Origin: Mucidula mucida
Taxonomy: Eukaryota; Basidiomycota; Agaricomycetes; Agaricales; Physalacriaceae
DNA length: 18,534 nucleotides
Reading direction: 5' to 3'
Assembly: GCA_015501055.1 (NCBI GenBank)
Contig: JADNYV010000657.1
Coordinates: 1 to 18,534, forward strand
Below the pieces are notes generated by a model. That model was not told where the DNA came from, ran no database searches, and saw nothing but the letters and a program-made list of their open reading frames with translations. Position 1 is the first letter of the stretch. Each line of letters opens with the position of its first letter. Shown here piece after piece: positions 8,810 to 18,534 of this stretch. The position numbers and the translations under genes were made by a program.

Positions 8810-10196
8810 ATGTCACTCCTTCGTCAAGCTCCCGTTTTCAGTCCTTTCAAACTTGCTCTCATACAGCTAGGCAATATTGGCGCGAACAAGGCCGATAATC
8901 TCAAACATGCTCGCGAAAAAATTGTCGAGGCCGCTAAAGGGAAGCCGGACCTTATCGTGCTTCCGGTTCGAATAGCGTCTTGCACAAGCTACCACAACTC
9001 ACGGTGTTGTATAGGAATGCTTCAATTCACCTTATGGACATGTACACTTCCCCATCTATGCTGAGCCTATTGGATTTGTCCCTGGGAAGCCCTACGACAT
9101 ATCTGCTACTAAAAGCGAATCGGTCAAGATGTTATCAGCTGTGGCCAAAGAAACTGGCACTTGGTTAATCGGCGGTACGCCCTATGCTGATACACTTATA
9201 CGGTTTGTGACTTTTGTCTAGGTTCGATACCCGAGCGCGAAGAGGCGACTGATAATGTGTACAATACTTGCACAGTCTACAACGCGGAAGGTGGGTTCGA
9301 CGGATACTCCGGGGAATGAAATTGACGTGAAAGCAGGTGACCTGGTTGTTATTCATCGCAAGGTTCACCTCTTCGATATCGACATTCCTGGCAAGATCAA
9401 ATTCAAGGTGAAAACGCTTGTTAAGTAATACATATATAGTCTAACATGTATAGTAGGAAAGCGAAACCTTGACTGGAGGCAAGACAACAACCTTCTTTGA
9501 TACTCGTTGGTCTCTTCAGAAAATGCAACTAAGCTTACTGACAGTGATATAGCCTTTGCGCGGATTGGCCTTGGAATTTGCTACGACATACGGTTCCCAG
9601 AATTGGCCATGATAGCTGCACGATCCGGTCAGTTGTATACCGTTTGTATGTGTAACGAGACTCAGCCTCTATGCTTTAGGTTGTCATATGCTGATATATC
9701 CAGGCGCGTTCAACATGACAACTGGGCCACTTCATTGGGAGCTCTTGCAGCGTGGACGGTGAGTGATACCATCGATCTCCGCTTAATACGATTAACGTCC
9801 CTCGAGTGCCAATGACAACCAGGTATTTGTTTCTATGTGCAGTCCTGCTCGGGACTTGACAGCTGGATACCATGCGGTAAGTCTACTCATGGCAGTAAGA
9901 AGATCTGGCTAAATCGGTAGTAGTGGGGACATTCCATGGTTGTTGATCCCATGTACGCGGCTCTCTCTTCAATCAACCTCAATCTGATTTCATCAGGGGA
10001 AAGATTCTCTGTGAAGCTAGTGAAGCTGAAGAGATACACTATGTAGATATTGGTATGCAGTGAGCGTCCAAAGTTGTCGACGAATGCTGATTCTGTCACG
10101 GTAATTGCAGATCCGAAGGCCATGGACGATGCGCGGTCAGGCATACCCGTCACGACGCAGCGCCGCTTCGATGTCTACTCAGATGTCGCAGCATAG
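8810..10196 (+). CDS. NIT3: Omega-amidase, Nit2/yeast Nit3 type (nitrilase superfamily)
   Basis: Eleven exons: 8810-8965, 9015-9174, 9222-9290, 9337-9407, 9457-9505, 9553-9627, 9680-9758, 9807-9876, 9924-9952, 9997-10052, 10111-10196, giving 299 residues. The nitrilase catalytic triad is visible: Glu53 in [10 protein letters not shown], Lys137 in [10 protein letters not shown] and Cys178 in [12 protein letters not shown]. Further family blocks are [27 protein letters not shown] and WGHSMVVDP. These match mammalian NIT2 block for block, which hydrolyses alpha-ketoglutaramate and alpha-ketosuccinamate to the keto acids plus ammonia, a clean-up step after glutamine and asparagine transamination, in cytosol and mitochondria. 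No targeting peptide is obvious, though the first residues ([10 protein letters not shown]) could be weakly mitochondrial. All introns are 44-58 nt. The related Nit1-type deaminated-glutathione amidase is a less good fit. Confidence 0.94.
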
Positions 10197-10539
10197 GTCT
10201 GGTTTCGATGCTGGCAGGCTCGGAGAACGGCTCACTGCTAGTCATCAGTATTGGAAGCAAGCAGGATTGTTACATCGTCCTGCACTGGCGGCCGGTGTGT
10301 AAACGGAATGACGTTGAAGTAAAGAACTAGCATTATCAGAGTAATTCAATGCGTTTTTGAATCAACTAGCGCAGTCAAAGCTGTGCGGGCTTACATAAGG
10401 AGGTATTTGTTCGACGTTGGTGATCCAAACAGAAGAGTTCCATCCTTGGTTTCCGCACACCTCCATCTCAAAAGGTTCGTGCTCGTCGTTGCCCATAACA
10501 TTCTTGCTCATTGGGCTAGTAGATCTCAACGCTATCACA
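10197..10539. other. Actin upstream region
   Basis: This gap of 343 bases runs from the amidase stop to the actin ATG and must hold the 3' end of one and the promoter of the other. I see no TATA box and no credible gene. Short open frames at 10105-10302 and 10383-10601 overlap the coding ends on both sides and have no motif. Confidence 0.5.
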
Positions 10540-12064
<1,525 letters not shown>

Positions 12065-12265
12065 GTGGTTGATAGTGCTGTTTATGTCTGGTCGCTGTCA
12101 TGAGGATTATGGAACATGGATTTCTTTTAGTCTAGATTTAATGCAATGAAAATGAAGTTGGACGTGTAAAAAAGTCTACACTTGTGTGAATAAGGGATCA
12201 AGAGGCCGACGCGATCTTGTCTTGCTACGCCCATCTTGCTCACAACTATCTACAGTCTATCTCAC

Positions 12266-13088
12266 ATGGAAGCGACGCGTGAAGACCTCAGCCGGGTGTC
12301 TGTAGAGACTGTTGGTGACTTTGAACGCATTAAAGCAGTTTATTCTCAGCTGTACTTGACGAAACTGGAGGAAGAGATACGTGCTCAACGATTGAGCGGC
12401 AGTCGGGACGCGTTGGTTGCGCACGCGAAATATGTATGGATGATTGAAGCATTGCTTTGGGTGTGCTGAATGACCAGTAACACAGAGAATCGAGACGACG
12501 TTCGAGCTGCTTCAGCCCAATCTACGCATCAATGGGCAGCAATACGCCTCGAAGGAGGCTGATCAAGGAGGTGAATTGGGGTGTATGCGCTGTGATTTAT
12601 TGCTCAGAGTTGGCTGCAGACATGGAACCCTTCGACGAGGCACTGGATAGACAGATCTGGTCGCTGGCTGATAGCCGATTGGGGTGGCACAAGAGCCTGG
12701 CGGAGACGCGTCGTACGGTGCCGCGTGAAATCGAGGCTGCACTGGCGGCTTTGCAAGCTCAGCAGAGCACTTCATTCAGCGAGGACATGGATGTCGACGA
12801 GGCAATTCCAGAGGTCGAACTGTCAGTAGGCGATGCAGGTCAATCCATCTATCGGAACTGTATGAATGACTTGTTGACGTGCTCGTAGTTTTGGCGGAGC
12901 GCTATGCGAAAATCGAGGATGGCTTGCTCAAGGCTACTGCTGTGAGCAGTGAACTAGACCAGGTATAGCTTGGATACCTTGCAAACAGCCGATAGCTAAT
13001 CCTTTTGCAGCTCATTCCCAGCCAGACGGAGCGCTCGCAGAGATTCGAAAATGTGTCTGCCGATGTCAAGGAATTCTCAACATGGTGA
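12266..13088 (+). CDS. Probable kinetochore protein Mis14/Nsl1 (MIND complex)
   Basis: Exons 12266-12433, 12486-12570, 12608-12838, 12889-12962 and 13011-13088 give 211 residues, the size of fission yeast Mis14 and budding yeast Nsl1 (both a little over 200). The protein is mostly charged helix with coiled-coil character. Signature-like stretches are TFELLQPNLRINGQQYASKE, then EPFDEALDRQIWSLADSRLG and the RRTVPREIEAAL that follows, matching my memory of the Mis14 family core. The MIND/Mis12 complex links the inner kinetochore (CENP-C) to Ndc80 and Spc105. Intron 2 is only 37 nt, the shortest here. The frame ends in TCA ACA TGG TGA, a sequence that looks like a donor site but simply contains the stop. 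The gene follows actin by 201 bases and converges on gar1. If the Mis14 assignment is wrong it is an uncharacterised coiled-coil protein. Confidence 0.68.
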
Positions 13089-13144
13089 GTTTTCTTTACA
13101 GATAATATAACATATGGATCGAATTGAATGCGATATACAGAGCC

Positions 13145-13969
13145 TCATGAGCCTCGGAAACCACCTCTGCCGCCACCACCGCCACCACGACTACCCCAAC
13201 CGCCTCCACCACCACCACGTCCCCCAGCCCCCCCGCCGCCTCTGGATGAGAAGCCTCGTCCACCACCTCCTCGTGGTGCTCCACGTCCTCGTGATGAGAA
13301 GCCGCCGCGGTCGCCAAAGCCTCGTCCGCCGCCTCTGGGTGCACCGCGACCGCGACCGCCTGCACCACCACGACCGCGTTCTAGAGATACCATCAATGTC
13401 AGAGAAGAGAGTGTAACGATTCGCATACTTGTAACACCTTTTACAAAAATCAGTTACTTTGTTATCAATCGTCAGAAAGGCAAACGCACCGCCGGCAACT
13501 TTTGGTTTTGGTAAAAAGCGTTCTATGGGCAAGAGCTTGTCATCGCCAATGTAGACTTTGTCTCCCTTTTTAAAACTGCTCGCAACGATGCCGCCCTCCA
13601 TTTTGACTGAAAAGTAGACTTCGTTTATCGGTCCAAGGATTTCGTCGACTTTTCCGATGACTGATTTGTTTTGCAGGTAGATGGGAGCATTGAAGTAGGG
13701 TACTTTGTCCGGAAATGTTGACGAGCAGACCATCTCGTCTTCGCAGGCGTGTATAAATGTTCCCATTTCTGTATATCGTCAGCAGTCTTGAGGGAGATGC
13801 GGCATTGCAAACGCACCAAGCACTGTGTCTGGAGGTCCAGCATTTGAGTATCCTCCCGTCCGCCGCCTCGGAAACCACCACGTCCTGGAAAAATGTTAAA
13901 CAGTGCAGACCAAGATGGCGCAGAGCAGACCTCCACCGCGAAAGCCGCCTCTGGATCCACCCGATTCAT
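13145..13969 (-). CDS. GAR1: Gar1, H/ACA small nucleolar ribonucleoprotein subunit (N-terminal frame broken)
   Basis: Exons on the minus strand: 13969-13931, 13884-13817, 13768-13490, 13380-13145, with a possible 9-nt exon at 13437-13429. The central Gar1 domain is unmistakable: GPPDTVLEMG, then [47 protein letters not shown] and [13 protein letters not shown]. Both flanks are Gly/Arg-rich RGG domains as in yeast Gar1. With dyskerin/Cbf5, Nop10 and Nhp2 it guides pseudouridylation of rRNA and snRNA in nucleolus and Cajal-type bodies. The N-terminal RGG stretch is out of frame with its ATG and with the core: one base seems missing after the ATG (near 13964) and one in a G run near 13855. Adding both makes the exon sum a multiple of three (about 207-210 residues). 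An alternative 3' splice site at 13853 could bypass the second break but is weak. Confidence 0.86.
13381..13489 (-). other. Last gar1 intron, 109 nt, with a possible 9-nt microexon
   Basis: As one intron it joins Val-Ala-Gly to Glu-Arg-Gly-Arg. Its length is twice the local norm. Read as 52 nt (13489-13438, GTGCGT to AAAAG), a 9-nt exon (13437-13429, GTGTTACAA) and 48 nt (13428-13381, GTATGC to TCTAG), it stays in frame and gives Val-Ala-Gly-Gly-Val-Thr-Lys-Arg-Gly-Arg. Both readings are allowed by the sequence. Confidence 0.45.
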
Positions 13970-14078
13970 GGATGGCGTACTGAGCAAAGTTTTAATTACC
14001 AAATTGGGATAGCCCCCTCCAGATTCACCCTACAAGCGAAGAACATCAAAATTCAAAGGTAAATAATTATGACCAGTC

Positions 14079-16160
14079 CTAAATAATAATGCATTCATCC
14101 TTTGCCTGCTGTCTGGTAGGACGAGCCATATTAAGTCGTTTATTACCCATCCTCTTCATCTCCGTCAGCCGATTCATCGCCCTCTTGTTTCCTTGCGCTA
14201 AAGCGACCATAAGATATTGAAAAAGGAATCTACAGAAATCCATACCTGCTGCACGCATGTACCACCGCTTCGCAAACTCTATGTCCTGCTTGATTCCAAT
14301 GCCGACTTCCGCATAGTAACCAACGGCGTATTCGGCATTGCTCAAGCCCTTGTTGGCTGCTCGACGCGCCCATAGATACGCCTCCGAATCACTCTGCTTC
14401 AACACACCCTCGCTGCCCGTCAAGTACCAGCCACTGAGCGCAAGTTCTGCTTCTGAATCCCCCTTCTCCGCCGCCTTTGTATACCACGCTATTGACCGTC
14501 GCGGATCCACAGGACATGTCAGAGAACCATATTCGTAGCACTGTCCAGCTTGTATTGTGATGGGTATAACCAAGATGGGCAGACTGCGTAAGTAGTTGCT
14601 TCGCAAGTAGTGGATCGTGTGTACAATTTGTCCCTGCTCGTGTAGAACGGCAAGTTCGTGAAGCGCGTGAGGATTTTCTTCGTCCGCCTGCTCTGCTGCT
14701 CTTCGAAGCCATCCAACTGCCTCCCTGGGTTCTTCTGCTCTCCTAATGCACCCTGTATAATATCATCCCGAGCTTATACATCGCAGCGGTGTCGCCAGCG
14801 AAGCAGCTTTACGATAGAAATTGGCAGCTCGCGTCGCTCCTTCCTGTGCCCGGCACCAATCTCTTACACACCGCAACACGTAGCAGGCAGCAGCATGTTC
14901 TGCTTCGCGCTTAGGTAAATGATATGCACGCTCGTGATCAACTTGAAGGCCGAGAGACCCAGTGCCATAACAATTGGCCAGATAGAACTGCGCCTCATCA
15001 TAAGCGTCACCCTGTTCGCTAATCTCCTGACAACCTTCAGCGACTCCCCAATGAGCACCTCGGTGTACTTTTTGGCCGAGCGTTGGTCCTTGTCGTGGAA
15101 CGAATTTTGCGCGCGGCGTCGATTAGGTATTTCGCGTAAAGAATGGGCCTCTGGATCGGGGTCGGCCTTGATACGCTGACGATATTGGTCTATGTACTCT
15201 TTGGTGTATGGAGGGCACTAAGATCGATGGCTTTGGTCTTGTGCGAATTGATGGAAACTGAGTCCCTGGTGAAGTAACGGTGGACGCGGCTCTATTTCGG
15301 AGCGTCGTCCACGGGAGGAAACGACGAGGGCCGCTGGTTGTAGTTGTGGAGGTACGTGGGGAGCAGAATAACTAGTAGCGATGGAAGATTCGCTACTGCG
15401 GTATGATGTATAACTCGAGGCATAACTGGGACCGCCAGGATGTGAGCCCATAGGTGTCCTGGAGGTATCTGAGCACCGGGAGGCGGGCCCATGCCCAAGA
15501 ACATTAGAGGCTGCGGCATACAGAGGGTTACTGAAACCACCACCAGGATTTGGATGCTGTGGGGGGTACCGTTGTTGAGCGGGATACAAATGGGGAGCAG
15601 GACCATAGCCCATTCCCTGGTCGTCGTACGAGTACATGCTAGCGTTATCTGCGGCAGGACTATCGGACGTGTACATGGACGAGCTGTCAGATTGCGGATA
15701 GGGTTGTCGGGGCGGAAGAGCGTGATTGGGTGCTGAAGGAAGGGTATTTGCGTGTCTCTGGGGCGGATACGAGCGCACCGAGGCGCCAGCTGATTGGTAC
15801 GTACGCATCGACATGGACGAGGCCGAGCGTGCGATTGGGTCGTGAGCACCCATATTGTTCATCGACGGTGGTGGACCGCCAATGTGGAGAGCAGAAAAAC
15901 TGTCCAACGCCACACTAGGATCGAAAGCGGGCACTGGAGGCGCATTTCCATGCGCAGGCGGGCCCTCGTATGGCATGGAGGGCACGGAGCGGTTGCTGTG
16001 GTACATTAGAGCTGGAGACGTGATCAGACAGTGTCGAGCAATGCAATGGCGTCTTACTTCGCGCACCGTCAGCGCCATCCTCAGCAATAGGCGTCATGCT
16101 GCGACCCTCAGGATTGCTGATAGAGTTGGGTCTCGACGACGAAGGCGATGAGGACGACAT
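14079..16160 (-). CDS. SEL1-repeat chitin synthase activator (Skt5/Chs4-type), frame broken many times
   Basis: Exon 1 is 16160-16058, exon 2 runs from 16011 to 14246 and the last exon is 14197-14079. Residues 1 to about 310 are low-complexity Ser/Pro/Tyr/Gly-rich, ending in GLSFHQFAQD. Then comes PPYTKEYIDQYRQRIKADPD, followed by SEL1/TPR-like repeats whose pieces lie in changing frames: YAKYLIDAARKI, EAQFYLANCYGTGSLGL, NFYRKAASL, AAMYKLGM, REAVGWLRRAAEQADEENPH, LLAKQLLTQSAHLGY. From GQCYEYGS to the stop the frame is clean and ends in Cys-Ile-Ile-Ile, a CaaX prenylation box as in yeast Chs4/Skt5. Family role: recruits and activates chitin synthase at septum and growing tip. Between 15220 and 14546 there is one in-frame TAG and about 15 apparent base losses. 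If these are sequence errors the protein is about 665 residues; otherwise it is a pseudogene. Confidence 0.82.
14082..14093 (-). other. CaaX prenylation box codons
   Basis: The last four residues before the TAG at 14081-14079 are Cys-Ile-Ile-Ile, preceded by Lys-Asp-Glu. A C-terminal cysteine followed by two aliphatic residues and a terminal Ile fits a prenylation signal, which in yeast Chs4/Skt5 is farnesylated for membrane targeting. Its intactness argues that the gene is still under selection. Confidence 0.75.
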
Positions 16161-16211
16161 GGTGGTTAAGCTTCAAATGGCACAGTCTCTTCCCACGCTC
16201 CTCCTAACCAC

Positions 16212-16217
16212 TATATA
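16212..16217 (-). promoter_or_regulatory. Possible TATA box of the chitin-synthase activator gene
   Basis: TATATA on the minus strand lies about 52 bases upstream of the ATG at 16160, within the 92-bp gap that separates this gene from the stop codon of the JmjC gene. Motif and position only. Confidence 0.35.
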
Positions 16218-16252
16218 TCCTACACAGTGTAGTGTACCAAAATTGACCACAG

Positions 16253-18461
16253 TCAAGTAAATCTCCACTCTTCCAACACTCTCTCAATATGCTCCCGCTC
16301 TACACCATCACTCGTCCGTCGCACCTTGGTCATTGTATGTCGGGTCGTAACCACGGAACCCGTATCGTCTCCTTCTACCTCCGTCCATGCGCTCATCTCC
16401 ACATCATTCGAGGGTCGCTGGCATTTAACTTCACGACTCTCGGATGGAATAGTCTTCTGTTCGATGTTGTCCCATCTACGTGGTTTGAAGTTCCTGAACC
16501 TTACTGGTCCGTATTCCTCAGCAGTACTCGTCTCCTCTGAAGTCTGTCGTTTTCGTTTGTTGCTTCTGTTGCGACCATTGGCAGGAGCCTTTCCGCCATC
16601 TTCATCGTCACTCGCGACACCATTCGCCAGCCTAATCCTCCATCGGAATTCTCGCGCCACAGCGGCTGCGTCCTTCACCCTGTCATGAGGAATCTGTTCT
16701 TTGACTGTCTTCTTGGCTGCGTCATCTCCCCACTCTAGTTTGCGCACTTCTGAAACTAATAAGTCCGCCAGCTTCACTAGCGATGCAGCGACACGAGGAG
16801 GGAATATTGTTCCAGAAGAGGCTTTGAGATCGCGTAAATACTTGTCTGCGACATACCAGCACAACCTAAGGGCCCAGTCAATATCGGGCAACTTATAAAA
16901 TTTGACACTTACTTTGTGAAGAGAGGAAAGCGGAATTTTCGAGGCACAGAGGTGGCGATTTCAATGTCCCTCACTTTCAGTTCTATAGAGAATGTTGGTG
17001 TGGAGTAAGGCGCGTAAATGTTGTGCTTACGGGTACCAATATTATAGGAATGTAGAAAGTTCCCTCCGAAAACCAAGGTATCCTCAGGCGTGTGCTTGAG
17101 AATTGTAAGACTCGCATCGTCCAGCACCGTCGATACTTACCACTGCATGTATCCAACCAGTCGGGATGATCATCGTGTTTCCTTCCGTTAATGTCACCAT
17201 GATAACCTCATCTACCATGTCGCCGAGCCAAACTTGACCTTGTATTTCACTGCCGGACCAACGTTCATAAGCCGTAAGATTTGCGGGAGTTGGTCGAATG
17301 AAGTAAAACACCTAGACGTGTGAACGCTGAGGTGAAATCACCTTTGAACCACTGCGCACCTTTTTACCGGAAACTATATGGTAGTACACAGATGAGCCAG
17401 CGAAATCAATGTGCCAATCCTACATTCTCAAAGTCAACAAAAGGATTAGAGCATGAGTCGCTTCGACCTACGGTCCATGCAGAGGCGACACCCATCAAAC
17501 AGTAAAGCTGCACTTTGGGATATGGGTGCCCCTTGCCTTTTCGCGTACTCGGCCAAAAGTTCTCCACCCAGTCAATCTCACGAACTAATCTTGGTGGCAA
17601 TATCCGATCGGCCAGAGGAGTACCGGACACTTCCAAAGATATCACGTTCCGTACTTTGTCTCTAGCAGAAGGTTCAAGGGCCCAATAGTCTGCCCACTTG
17701 CCCAAGCTCCATCCAGAACATGGAGATTGTGTACCAACATCTTGTGGAAAGCGTGGTCAGAAAACGCAGATGAGAACAGTGTAGCATTTACCAATGACTA
17801 TACATATATTATCAGCAACGTACGCGTTAAAACGATAGAGAACCAACCATCTACCGGGACAGCATCTCCAACATCCTCAACGACGTCCTCGACTGTGAAT
17901 TCGCTGCCGGGCATCTTCATTCCAAAACCGTCTGGAGTCTCGACTACAATAGGTTCCGTCATAGCAGTCTCGTCCTCGTTTAACCATTCAATAGAGACGT
18001 CTGCGCCCTTCATTCGCTTGAACTTGTCGGCTTTTATCGGTTTGCCTTCCATCATGCGAATAAACCGTTCAGGGTCTGTTTCTACCCCGCTCGAGTTGAG
18101 TCCAGCATAATCCCGTTGCGGGCGCTTTCGATCCGACTTGCGTGCAGGTCCCTTTAATGTTATGGCGCGCTTTGGGTCGGCCTTGAGACAGTCTGAGCAG
18201 AACCTACATGGTGTTCACTTTCATTGCAGCTCGAACCAAAGGACACCCATTGTCTATCGTGATGATCTCTTGCTGCCGACAGGCAATACATACTTGCATG
18301 CATCAATCCAGTATGCGGTCAATTGTATTCCAGGCTCTTTGGGAAGCGGACAGTTCGATGAGTCGTTGGTGCGACTTTTCTTCTTTTGTAGGCTCTTCCG
18401 CTCCGGGAGAAGCAGTCCCTTCAGCTTTCTTGTTGCGAGTTGAGCGGCGACTCGCTGCCAT
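16253..18461 (-). CDS. JHD1: KDM2/Jhd1-type JmjC histone lysine demethylase (N-terminus uncertain)
   Basis: Secure exons: 18203-17848, 17797-17792 (6 nt), 17740-17472, 17419-17360, 17311-17141, 17094-17031, 16982-16913, 16865-16253. They give [12 protein letters not shown], then [69 protein letters not shown] and the JmjC core. Iron ligands are His and Asp of WHIDFAG (17413-17405) and His of GWIHAV (17149-17147); the lysine for 2-oxoglutarate is in [20 protein letters not shown] and REIEIA-like [14 protein letters not shown] follow. The C-terminus is charged with a KRKR nuclear signal. The KDM2 family demethylates H3K36me2/me1. Upstream of 18203 the model is unsure: a frame from ATG 18461 ([12 protein letters not shown]) meets TGA at 18305-18303; ATG 18299 with a 43-nt intron (18246-18204) gives [11 protein letters not shown] and a Cys cluster where a PHD finger is expected, total 553 residues. 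Confidence 0.88.
17792..17797 (-). other. 6-nt microexon of the JmjC gene
   Basis: TCATTG (minus strand) lies between a 50-nt intron (17847-17798, GTTGGT to TATAG) and a 51-nt intron (17791-17741, GTAAAT to ACAAG). With it the protein reads Val-Asp-Val-Ile-Asp-Val-Gly-Thr-Gln, matching the Val-Asp-Val-Met-Asp-Val-Asn-Thr-Gln of animal KDM2A. Without it two residues are lost and the remaining intron would be 107 nt. Confidence 0.85.
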
Positions 18462-18534
18462 CCTCGTAGAATTGACTCAAGTGGTGGATCGAAACGAAGG
18501 GCAAAGTCAAGTTGCCACGTGAGGGCTTTATACA
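18462..18534. other. Window edge, upstream of the JmjC gene
   Basis: The last 73 bases precede the most upstream plausible ATG of the minus-strand JmjC gene and probably hold its leader or promoter. A minus-strand TATAAA begins almost at the window edge (18532-18527), about 66 bases before that ATG, which fits a TATA box and mildly supports a start at 18461. Confidence 0.4.

Noticed and set aside
8743..8811. Start of Bud32 at the ATG at 8811
   Set aside because: It adds 23 residues absent from the family and would overlap the amidase start codon; MAFSPSQNL fits the compact Bud32 N-terminus.
13086..13132. A further intron at GGTGAGT in the Mis14-like gene
   Set aside because: The TGA inside the apparent donor is an in-frame stop that ends a protein of normal Mis14 length, and no downstream exon in a suitable frame continues it before gar1.
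13128..13514. Open plus-strand frame coding a Pro-rich protein across gar1
   Set aside because: It is the antisense shadow of the Gly/Arg-rich gar1 tail; GGN/CGN codons read backwards as Pro codons, and the sense strand has a clear Gar1 domain.
14546..15220. Explaining the frame breaks in the chs4-like gene as introns or programmed frameshifts
   Set aside because: The breaks are one or two bases each and the flanking residues are contiguous in the family, leaving no room for introns; fifteen programmed shifts in one gene is not credible.
15218..15220. Stop codon recoding (readthrough TAG; also TGA at 18303-18305 as selenocysteine)
   Set aside because: No recoding structure is apparent, fungi of this group generally lack selenoprotein machinery, and both sites lie in regions with other model problems.

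Overview
The window is nuclear DNA from a filamentous basidiomycete, most likely an Agaricomycete. The evidence is near-balanced base composition, tightly packed genes on both strands, about 55 short introns (almost all 37-58 nt, mostly GT-AG), and proteins that read best as basidiomycete orthologues of conserved eukaryotic genes. Eleven protein genes can be modelled. I see no RNA gene, transposon, CRISPR array or virus-like sequence.

Layout: (1) 267-2006 (+), an Hrp1/Nab4-type two-RRM RNA-binding protein with a tandem repeat in intron 2. (2) 2900-3495 (+), a small secreted alanine-rich protein with a GC-AG intron. (3) 3599-4019 (-), an O6-alkylguanine-DNA alkyltransferase reduced to its catalytic domain. 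(4) 4732-7761 (+), the nucleolar MIF4G/MA3 protein Sgd1/NOM1 in 12 exons. (5) 8005-8742 (-), the KEOPS kinase Bud32, intronless. (6) 8810-10196 (+), a Nit2/Nit3-type omega-amidase in 11 exons, divergent from Bud32 across 67 bp. (7) 10540-12064 (+), actin, exactly 375 residues in nine exons, one only 6 nt long. (8) 12266-13088 (+), a probable Mis14/Nsl1 kinetochore subunit. (9) 13145-13969 (-), Gar1 of the H/ACA snoRNP. (10) 14079-16160 (-), a SEL1-repeat chitin-synthase activator (Skt5/Chs4 type) with a CaaX tail. (11) 16253-about 18461 (-), a KDM2/Jhd1-type JmjC histone demethylase with another 6-nt exon.

The genes are housekeeping functions with no shared pathway. RNA biology is over-represented (Hrp1, Sgd1/NOM1, Bud32, Gar1), but this looks like chance neighbourhood and not a cluster. 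Neighbours are close: 56 bp between the convergent stops of the Mis14-like gene and gar1, 92 bp between the JmjC stop and the Chs4 start, and 103 bp between the secreted-protein and alkyltransferase stops.

Two things stand out. First, two 6-nt microexons (actin, JmjC gene) are each needed to give the conserved protein, and a 9-nt one is plausible in gar1. Second, between about 13.85 and 15.22 kb the chs4-like gene and the gar1 N-terminus carry a run of apparent single-base deletions that break the frame while the encoded residues stay family-like. This pattern points to locally poor consensus sequence more than to gene decay. I found no convincing undescribed biological system.
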